Positions 13,557 through 19,182 of a stretch of 19,182 bases of DNA are shown here, piece after piece (the first letter of the stretch is position 1; the number at the start of each line of letters is the position of its first letter). A program made the translations under genes and the position numbers. This stretch comes from Firmicutes bacterium UBA7523 (GTDB taxonomy: Bacteria > Bacillota > Dethiobacteria > Dethiobacterales > Dethiobacteraceae), in NCBI GenBank assembly GCA_002479415.1, contig DLMZ01000004.1, positions 3,085 through 22,266 on the forward strand. Direction: 5' to 3'. The notes beneath the pieces were generated by a model. That model was given only the letters and a program-made list of their open reading frames with translations, had not been told where the DNA came from and made no database searches.

Positions 13557-16500
13557 TTAGTTTTTCAGATACTCCTGGAGTGCAATATAATTTACCCCAT
13601 CACCTATTAATAATTTCTGCATTACATCAAGGACGGCTTTGGTAGTGTCCAGAGATGTAAGACAGGGGAGATTAAGTTCTACTGCTGCGCGGCGGATTTG
13701 GAACCCGTCACGCTGGGGAATTTTGCCTTTAGTTAGAGTGTTAATAACAACATCAATTTTATTGCCGCGAATGTAATCTACTACATGGGGGGAGCCCTCA
13801 CTGATTTTATTGACACGACTGACATCACACCCCGCTTCTGCTAGGGACACCGCAGTTCCGTTGGTGGCATGGAGTGTGAAGCCAAGTTTGGCGAATTGTT
13901 TCAGCACAGGAATGGCTTCTTCTTTGTCTTTGTCTGCGATTGTTGCTAGGATATTACCTGTTTGAGGGATATAAAGGTTGGCGGCCAGCAACGCCTTATA
14001 AAGAGCTCGAGGCATATCCAGGTCAATGCCCATAACTTCCCCGGTGGATTTCATTTCGGGGCCAAGGGATGTTTCCAGATCGGCCAGCTTAGCGAAGGAA
14101 AATACGGGGGCTTTCACCGCAATAAAGGGTTTGTCGGGATGCAAACCGCTTTTAAAGCCTAAATCAGCCAGCTTTTGGCCTAAAGCTGCGCGAGTAGCTA
14201 ATTGTACCATGGGAATGTCGGTTACCTTGGAGAGGAACGGTACAGTACGGGAAGACCGGGGGTTTACTTCCAACACATAAAGCTGGTCTTCGAAAATTAC
14301 ATACTGAATATTAATAATTCCCTTCACTTGCAGAGCTTTAGCCAAGCGAGTAGTGTAGTCTACTATTAACTCTCTTTGTGCGGTGCTAATCGATTGAGCT
14401 GGATAAACAGCGATGCTGTCGCCGGAGTGAACGCCGGCACGCTCAATATGTTCCATAATCCCAGGAATTAGCACATCATCTCCATCAGAGATGGCGTCTA
14501 CTTCAATTTCTGTTCCCAGCAGGTATTTGTCTACCAGAACCGGGTGGTTTGGGGAGGCTTTAACTGCAGTGCGCATATATTCTTCCAGTTCACTGTCGTT
14601 ATAAACGATTTCCATGGCTCTGCCGCCTAAAACATAGGATGGCCGGACAACGACGGGATAGCCGATTGATTGAGCAGCAGGTATTGCTTGCTCTGCCGAT
14701 GTAACTGTTTTTCCAGCGGGTCGCGGGATATTTAATTCTTCTAACAATATTTCAAACTTATCTCTATCTTCAGCGCGGTCAATATTTTCAACGGATGTGC
14801 CGATAATGGGTATGCCTGCTGCTGCTAGAGGCTCAGCCAGATTAATGGCTGTTTGACCGCCAAACTGAACAATAACTCCCTCAGGTTTTTCCTTGTCCAA
14901 AATATTTAACACGTCTTCAGGGAGAAGGGGCTCAAAATAGAGACGGTCTGAGGTATCAAAGTCGGTGGAAACAGTTTCCGGATTGTTGTTAATGATTACT
15001 GTTTCATAGCCTTCTTGCTGTAATGCCCAGACTGAGTGGACCGAGCAGTAGTCGAATTCAATTCCCTGGCCTATGCGGATTGGGCCTGAGCCTAACACCA
15101 CAATCTTACGGTTTTCAGTGGGAGTTGCTTCATCCTCATCATCATAGGTGGAGTAAAAATAAGGAGTTATTGCTTCAAATTCTGCAGCGCAGGTGTCAAC
15201 CATTTTATAAGCAGGCAGAATGCCGGCAGCCTTACGAGCAGAGCGGACATCATCCTCCGTAGCATTTAGCAATTCGGCTATTGTTTTGTCAGCAAAGCCC
15301 ATTTGTTTAGCTTCCAGTAGAAGATTATTGCTTACGCCGCTGATGCCGCCGCAATCCGCAATTTTAGCTTCCATATCCACGATGTTTTTGATTTTTTTGC
15401 TAAAGAACGGGTCTATCTTGGATATTTGATATATTTCATCAAGCGTTATGCCGCGGCGTAATGCTTCTGCCAGAATGAAAAGGCGCTGATCGTTGGGTCG
15501 GCTAATCAATTCCTTTAAGCTTTCCATATCCAGCTTTTCCACACCGTCCAGCTTAAGACTATGAACATCAATTTCTAAAGAGCGGACTGCTTTAAGTATG
15601 GCTGCCTCCAATGTCCTGTCAATAGCCATTACTTCACCGGTGGCTTTCATCTGTGTGCCCAGTGCGCGTTGAGCCAGTGCAAATTTGTCAAAAGGCCATC
15701 TGGGGACTTTAATGACAACATAGTCAATTGTAGGTTCGAAGCAGGCCGTAGTTTTTTTTGTGACCGCATTTTGAATTTCGTCCAGGGTAAGGCCGATAGC
15801 AATTTTTGTGGCTACCTTGGCAATAGGGTACCCCGTTGCTTTAGAGGCTAGAGCTGAGGAGCGGGAAACCCGTGGGTTTACTTCAATAACAGCATATTTG
15901 AAGCTGTGGGTGTCCAAAGCAAATTGGATGTTACAGCCACCTTCTATTCCCAATGCTCTTATGATTTTCAGAGAAGCGCTGCGCAGCATTTGATACTCGC
16001 GGTCGGTTAGCGTTTGAGCAGGTGCTACCACAATGCTGTCTCCGGTGTGAACTCCTACAGGATCGATGTTTTCCATGCTGCAGATGGTAATGCAGTTGTC
16101 ATTGCTGTCACGCATTACTTCAAATTCGATTTCTTTCCAGCCTGCGACGCTTTGTTCCACGAGAATCTGAGAGATAGGACTGGCTTTAATACCCCGCTGG
16201 GAAATAATACGTAATTCTTCCTCACTGTGGGCAAATCCGCCGCCTGTGCCGCCCATGGTGTATGCGGGACGGATAACCAGCGGGTAGCCTGTTTCATTGG
16301 CGAAGGCTACAGCATCTTCTATTGTGGATACGATGGTCGAAGCAGGAATTGGCTCGTTTAGTTCATTCATCATATCTTTAAAATGCTGACGGTCTTCAGC
16401 TTTGCGTATTGCGTCCAAAGGTGTGCCAAGCAGCTTGACATTATAACGGTCCAATACTCCTTGTTCCGCTAAATCCTTGCCGGAATTTAAACCAATTTGG

Positions 16501-16775
16501 CCTCCCAGAGTGGGTAGAAGCCCATCAGGCCGTTCCTTTGCAATGATTTCGGTTAGTGTGGATATATTAAGCGGCTCAATATATACCCGGTCGGCAATAT
16601 TGGCATCAGTCATAATTGTGGCCGGGTTACTGTTAACTAAAACTACTTCCAGCCCTTCTTCCTTCAGCGCCCGGCATGCCTGGGTGCCGGCATAGTCAAA
16701 CTCTGCAGCTTGCCCAATGATAATCGGGCCTGACCCGATAACCATCACCTTTTTAATATCATTATATTTTGGCAT
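13557..16775 (-). CDS. carB: Carbamoyl-phosphate synthase large subunit
   Basis: A full-length 1072-residue CarB. It makes carbamoyl phosphate from bicarbonate, ammonia delivered by CarA and two ATP, feeding pyrimidines and arginine. The duplicated halves are plain: GSGPIIIGQAAEFDYAGTQA (residues 12-31) and GSGPIRIGQGIEFDYCSV near 560, each followed by an ATP-grasp domain (first about 128-320 with MGGTGGGFA; second about 670-860 with VLGGRAMEIVY). The oligomerization region lies between them. The C-terminal MGS-like allosteric domain (about 935-1072) is present, with the effector-site pattern ATNGTA. It starts 21 bp after carA and is cotranscribed with it. Nothing is truncated. Confidence 0.98.
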   Translation of the reverse strand: MPKYNDIKKVMVIGSGPIIIGQAAEFDYAGTQACRALKEEGLEVVLVNSNPATIMTDANIADRVYIEPLNISTLTEIIAKERPDGLLPTLGGQIGLNSGKDLAEQGVLDRYNVKLLGTPLDAIRKAEDRQHFKDMMNELNEPIPASTIVSTIEDAVAFANETGYPLVIRPAYTMGGTGGGFAHSEEELRIISQRGIKASPISQILVEQSVAGWKEIEFEVMRDSNDNCITICSMENIDPVGVHTGDSIVVAPAQTLTDREYQMLRSASLKIIRALGIEGGCNIQFALDTHSFKYAVIEVNPRVSRSSALASKATGYPIAKVATKIAIGLTLDEIQNAVTKKTTACFEPTIDYVVIKVPRWPFDKFALAQRALGTQMKATGEVMAIDRTLEAAILKAVRSLEIDVHSLKLDGVEKLDMESLKELISRPNDQRLFILAEALRRGITLDEIYQISKIDPFFSKKIKNIVDMEAKIADCGGISGVSNNLLLEAKQMGFADKTIAELLNATEDDVRSARKAAGILPAYKMVDTCAAEFEAITPYFYSTYDDEDEATPTENRKIVVLGSGPIRIGQGIEFDYCSVHSVWALQQEGYETVIINNNPETVSTDFDTSDRLYFEPLLPEDVLNILDKEKPEGVIVQFGGQTAINLAEPLAAAGIPIIGTSVENIDRAEDRDKFEILLEELNIPRPAGKTVTSAEQAIPAAQSIGYPVVVRPSYVLGGRAMEIVYNDSELEEYMRTAVKASPNHPVLVDKYLLGTEIEVDAISDGDDVLIPGIMEHIERAGVHSGDSIAVYPAQSISTAQRELIVDYTTRLAKALQVKGIINIQYVIFEDQLYVLEVNPRSSRTVPFLSKVTDIPMVQLATRAALGQKLADLGFKSGLHPDKPFIAVKAPVFSFAKLADLETSLGPEMKSTGEVMGIDLDMPRALYKALLAANLYIPQTGNILATIADKDKEEAIPVLKQFAKLGFTLHATNGTAVSLAEAGCDVSRVNKISEGSPHVVDYIRGNKIDVVINTLTKGKIPQRDGFQIRRAAVELNLPCLTSLDTTKAVLDVMQKLLIGDGVNYIALQEYLKN

Positions 16776-16796
16776 GGTATAGCCTCCCCTTCATTG

Positions 16797-17870
16797 TTAG
16801 TTAGCTTCCATCATGGACAGGAAGCGGTGAAAGATATGGGCTGAGTCACTCGGCCCAGGAAATGCTTCAGGATGATATTGTACGCAGAAGAGGGGGTATT
16901 TTTTGTGCATCATGCCTTCCACAGTTCCATCGTTTAAGCTGCGGTGAGTTATGGTTACATCCAAATCCTTTAGTGTGTCCTCACTAATTGCGTAACCGTG
17001 GTTTTGCGAAGTAATCTGTACCTTGGCGCTTTCTAAATCCTGAACAGGGTGATTGGAGCCGCGGTGGCCGAACTTGAGCTTGTAAGTATCTCCGCCCAGC
17101 GCCAATGCCAAGACCTGATGCCCCAGGCAAATGCCGAATATAGGCAGTTTACCCAATAAGGTCTTGACTTCATTAATTGTGTGTACAGCATCCTTAGGAT
17201 CTCCCGGCCCGTTGGAAAGCATGAGCCCGTCGGGCTTCAGCGCCAGAATATCTGCCGCAGTTGTGTGTGCAGGAACAACAACTACTTCACAGCCCGTTAT
17301 ATTTAAATTGCGAGCGATAGCCAACTTCATTCCTAAATCAATAACAACCACACGTTTGCCTGTGCCGGCAAGAGTGTACGGCTCGGGAGTAGTAGTCTCT
17401 TCAATTAGCCGTTGCCCAGATAAGAAGGGCACGCTTTCAACTTTTTGCCGCAGCTCGGCATCGCTAATATCTTCAGTGGTAATAATGCCGCGGAGAGTAC
17501 CGAATTCACGAATAATTCTTGTTAACGCTCTTGTGTCAATGCCGGTTAAGCCTAAAACCCCGCATCTTTCTAAATATTCTGAGAGGGTTTCTGTGGTGCG
17601 CCAGTTGTTAGGCATCGTACATACTTCTTTAACAATGAAGCCGCGGACAAAAGTTTTGCGTGATTCAAAATCGTCCGGGTTAATTCCGTAGTTTCCAATG
17701 AGCGGATAGGTCATTGTCACAATTTGTCCGCAATAGGACGGGTCGGTAAGGACTTCTTGGTAGCCGGTCATCGCTGTGTTAAAGACAACCTCACCGCTAC
17801 TGCTGCCCTCCGCGCCGAATCCTTTCCCATAAAATATTTTGCCATTTTCCAGCGCTAATCTTGCCAGCAT
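16797..17870 (-). CDS. carA: Carbamoyl-phosphate synthase small subunit (glutaminase)
   Basis: A 357-residue CarA. The N-terminal domain (about 1-130, with EVVFNTAMTGYQE and SYCGQIVTMTYP) is specific to the synthase; the class-I glutamine amidotransferase domain follows (about 172-352) with catalytic C248 (FGICLGHQV), H333 and E335 (QYHPEAFPGP). It hydrolyses glutamine and passes ammonia to CarB. ATG 17870 has GGAGGG 8-9 nt upstream on the minus strand. The gene leads the carAB operon behind a PyrR-type attenuator, so UMP/UTP level should set its expression. The pairing with pyrimidine control suggests this is the pyrimidine-linked synthase. Confidence 0.98.
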   Translation of the reverse strand: MLARLALENGKIFYGKGFGAEGSSSGEVVFNTAMTGYQEVLTDPSYCGQIVTMTYPLIGNYGINPDDFESRKTFVRGFIVKEVCTMPNNWRTTETLSEYLERCGVLGLTGIDTRALTRIIREFGTLRGIITTEDISDAELRQKVESVPFLSGQRLIEETTTPEPYTLAGTGKRVVVIDLGMKLAIARNLNITGCEVVVVPAHTTAADILALKPDGLMLSNGPGDPKDAVHTINEVKTLLGKLPIFGICLGHQVLALALGGDTYKLKFGHRGSNHPVQDLESAKVQITSQNHGYAISEDTLKDLDVTITHRSLNDGTVEGMMHKKYPLFCVQYHPEAFPGPSDSAHIFHRFLSMMEAN

Positions 17871-17905
17871 AATTTTCCCTCCTGAATTGTATTAACAATA
17901 GCCAC

Positions 17906-17957
17906 AAAAAAAACTAACACAACGGTCGTTTTACAACGCCGCGGTTAGCAGTTTTTT
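17906..17957 (-). terminator. Attenuator terminator in the carAB leader
   Basis: On the minus strand CTAAC (17948-17944) pairs with GTTAG (17918-17914), extended inward by CGG/CCG and GTT/AAC with small internal loops, and is followed by T8 (17913-17906). It lies about 40 bp before carA, where a transcription attenuator is expected. The stem is imperfect. Confidence 0.7.
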
Positions 17958-17981
17958 ACCTTTTATATTAATAATAAGCAT
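17931..17981 (-). CDS. 16-residue leader peptide in the carAB leader
   Basis: An ATG at 17981 opens 16 codons (MLIINIKGKKLLTAAL) ending at TAA 17933-17931. A GGAGG at 17995-17991 is 9 nt upstream, a strong ribosome site. That site lies in the 3' strand of the PyrR-binding stem, and the stop codon falls in the loop of the attenuator hairpin. The peptide has no obvious pyrimidine- or arginine-sensing codon run, so the act of translation rather than the peptide would matter. Not proven to be translated. Confidence 0.5.
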   Translation of the reverse strand: MLIINIKGKKLLTAAL

Positions 17982-17983
17982 GT

Positions 17984-18026
17984 GCAAAAGCCTCCTTTTT
18001 AGCCTCTCTGGACTAATTTAAAGGTG
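17984..18026 (-). promoter_or_regulatory. PyrR-binding loop of the carAB leader
   Basis: On the minus strand the segment TTAGTCCAGAGAGGCTAA with flanking CCTTT and AAAGG matches the conserved PyrR recognition hairpin (AGTCCAGAGAGGCT is the signature hexaloop region). PyrR with UMP binds this RNA in Firmicutes pyr leaders and favours the downstream terminator. It begins about 20 nt after the predicted transcript start. Confidence 0.92.
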
Positions 18027-18047
18027 CCGAAACCGGTCATTTTTTTA

Positions 18048-18076
18048 ATTTTATCAAAGTGAGGGAAACGAGTCAA
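18048..18076 (-). promoter_or_regulatory. carAB promoter
   Basis: On the minus strand TTGACT (18076-18071), a 17-bp spacer and TAAAAT (18053-18048) form a near-consensus sigma-A promoter. The start would be near 18041, giving a leader of about 170 nt before carA. Confidence 0.85.
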
Positions 18077-18086
18077 GGGAAATTTA

Positions 18087-18132
18087 ATAAAAAAACAGCA
18101 AGCTCGAACCTCTAACTTCGGAGCCTGCTGTT
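18087..18132 (-). terminator. Terminator upstream of carAB
   Basis: AACAGCA (18094-18100) pairs with TGCTGTT (18126-18132), extended by GCTC/GAGC (18102-18105, 18121-18124) and GAA/TTC. On the minus strand it is followed by a T7 run (18093-18087). It ends transcripts from the genes to the right before the carAB promoter. Confidence 0.88.
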
Positions 18133-18135
18133 AGA

Positions 18136-18225
18136 TTATTTTTTAAATCCTTGTTTTATTTTTAATATTATATAGGCAATGCCAAATAAGAAAAGGTACA
18201 TAATTATTGTTGATTCGATATCCAC
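18136..18225 (-). CDS. Possible tiny membrane peptide, possibly frameshifted
   Basis: A GTG at 18225 opens 29 codons with one hydrophobic helix (IIMYLFLFGIAYIILKI) and a basic end, stopping at 18138. No ribosome site is at a usable distance from this GTG. A second short frame, ATG 18263 to stop 18204 (MSKTKEDVKKFIAWISNQQ), overlaps it in another frame. A single indel near 18225 would join them into a normal small protein of about 42 residues with a charged N-terminus and one TM. It could be a decayed gene or chance. Confidence 0.3.
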   Translation of the reverse strand: MDIESTIIMYLFLFGIAYIILKIKQGFKK

Positions 18226-18283
18226 GCAATGAATTTTTTAACGTCCTCCTTTGTTTTACTCATGGTACTATTTCCATGTTGTA

Positions 18284-18823
18284 TTAGTTTAAGCCAAGCT
18301 TTGGGGCAATATCTGGCAGTGTTTCCTGGATTGTTCCGTCTTGTGTAAGCCCTACAATAGTCACTTCGCTTGGCTCAAAGTTATTACTTATTGCGTACCA
18401 AATTTTTGAGTTGTTGTAATCGATTACTTGAGCTTGGAATTCCCGGTTGTTGTTAATAACCATAATGCTATTAATATTAGAGTCAAAAATTTCTCCCATT
18501 GCGATACTTATATCAGGGTTACACCAATATGCGCCGCTAATATTACCATTGCTGATTGTCTCAGCAGTTGAGCATAAGATTTGCCGCCAATTAGAATAAC
18601 CTTTTTTTAATAATACATAACCCAAGGATTTATTATCGTTGCTTTTATATATCGCGACGGCATCATTTTCGCTTAAATATTCAATATGGGCTATTTTTTC
18701 ATTTACAACTTTTGCAATTTCCGAATCATTATCTTTTGAACTAACGTTTGCTAGGAGATTGCCACCTATAATTAAAGCCGCAAAGACTATAAACGGCATA
18801 ATAAGCTTAACTTTAGGGTTCAT
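18284..18823 (-). CDS. Membrane-anchored extracytoplasmic protein, function unknown
   Basis: ATG 18823, with AAGGAGG 8 nt upstream, gives 179 residues and is preferred over ATG 18853. A hydrophobic helix (about residues 7-26, IMPFIVFAALIIGGNLLA) is an uncleaved anchor or signal peptide. The remaining 150 residues are polar and look like a small alpha/beta sensor fold (AVAIYKSNDNKSLGYVLLKKGYSNW, then IVGLTQDGTIQETLPDI). I recognise no family. It lies downstream of the AgrD-like gene on the same strand, separated by a 13-bp hairpin, and ends before a strong terminator. A role in the same quorum or stress response is only a guess. Confidence 0.75.
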   Translation of the reverse strand: MNPKVKLIMPFIVFAALIIGGNLLANVSSKDNDSEIAKVVNEKIAHIEYLSENDAVAIYKSNDNKSLGYVLLKKGYSNWRQILCSTAETISNGNISGAYWCNPDISIAMGEIFDSNINSIMVINNNREFQAQVIDYNNSKIWYAISNNFEPSEVTIVGLTQDGTIQETLPDIAPKLGLN

Positions 18824-18880
18824 TTTATTGCCTCCTTCGAATAAGTTTATCATAGATTCCGAGCTGCACTACGCTTCCTC

Positions 18881-18912
18881 AAACCCCCACAGCTCAAACG
18901 CTGTGGGGGTTT
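18881..18912. other. 13-bp perfect hairpin between the AgrD-like gene and the membrane protein gene
   Basis: AAACCCCCACAGC (18881-18893) pairs perfectly with GCTGTGGGGGTTT (18900-18912), with a TCAAAC loop. No T-tract longer than three follows on either strand, so it is a weak terminator at best. It could limit read-through or mark processing between the two minus-strand genes. Confidence 0.7.
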
Positions 18913-18974
18913 GGGGAGGGAGGTAATAATGGGAAATACCTTTGATGCCTGTGACATGTGTTAATCCATGCATT

Positions 18975-19097
18975 TTAATACGGCTTCTTGGGTTCATAAA
19001 ACCAGCCTGCACAACTAGGAGTAAAGGCTGCCATGGAACCAGCAAACAGCAATAACACACCTAGCATTGACAGCGCCTTGCCTTTGATTGTCCTCAA
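18975..19097 (-). CDS. AgrD-like cyclic lactone autoinducer precursor
   Basis: A 40-residue peptide with TTG start at 19097 and AGGAGG 8 nt upstream. It has the three-part plan of AgrD precursors: a basic, amphipathic N-terminus (MRTIKGKALSMLGVLLLFAG), a middle ending SMAAFTPS, the core C29-A-G-W-F, and a proline/charged tail (YEPKKPY). In this family the membrane protease AgrB cuts after the core and links the cysteine to the last core residue as a thiolactone, giving a quorum-sensing signal. A five-member CAGWF ring fits. No agrB, agrC or agrA is in the window; they would be beyond 19182 on the minus strand or elsewhere. The tail is short for the family. Confidence 0.72.
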   Translation of the reverse strand: MRTIKGKALSMLGVLLLFAGSMAAFTPSCAGWFYEPKKPY

Positions 19098-19182
19098 AAT
19101 GAACACCTCCTCTTTGTTTGTTTTGTAATTATAACCTAAGTTAAGAGGGATTTGTGAACTTAAGGACGAAAGCAGCAAAATC

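Noticed and set aside
17131..17691. Long 186-codon plus-strand frame opposite carA
   Set aside because: It lies wholly antisense to a fully conserved carA and has no domain or ribosome site.
1..19182. CRISPR array
   Set aside because: I found no set of regularly spaced direct repeats; the only regular repeats are the four operator sites and the 11-bp tandem pair.

Overview
The window looks like a chromosome segment from a low-to-moderate G+C, spore-forming, anaerobic Firmicute of the class Clostridia. Supporting signs are strong Shine-Dalgarno sites with TTG/GTG starts, SLH-domain surface protein, a PyrR attenuator ahead of carAB, a 2-hydroxyacyl-CoA dehydratase activator, a PAS histidine kinase with a Spo0A-box-like site nearby, and an AgrD-like peptide. 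I would not name a genus from sequence alone.

Region 1 (1 to about 7147) is the right-hand part of an integrated element, either a prophage or an integrative element. It holds a divergent genetic switch (repressor running off the left edge, Cro-like gene, four 15-bp operators at two divergent promoters), a small HTH protein, two exported proteins that look like cargo (an SLH protein and a 498-aa secreted protein), a 380-bp intergenic block that folds like a structured RNA, a ribbon-helix-helix/ImmA-type pair, an excisionase-like protein and a tyrosine integrase. The integrase abuts the 3' end of a tRNA-Pro(CGG) gene, the likely attachment site. The other element end is outside the window.

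Region 2 (7148 to 12205) is ordinary plus-strand chromosome: a BadF/HgdC-type ATPase, a two-TM K+-channel-like protein with an RCK domain, a lipoprotein with a putative glycoside-hydrolase barrel, and a CofE-like protein. A long hairpin closes it against the convergent kinase gene.

Region 3 (12206 to 19182) is on the minus strand. Read right to left it holds an AgrD-like autoinducer precursor, a membrane-anchored unknown protein, carA-carB behind a PyrR-type leader that includes a 16-codon leader ORF, and a PAS histidine kinase.

The points most worth a second look are the structured RNA at about 3969-4345 (possibly an orphan OMEGA/HEARO-like RNA without a nuclease gene), the AgrD-like peptide at the right edge, the leader ORF inside the carAB attenuator, and the hairpin between the Shine-Dalgarno and start codon of the 498-aa secreted protein.
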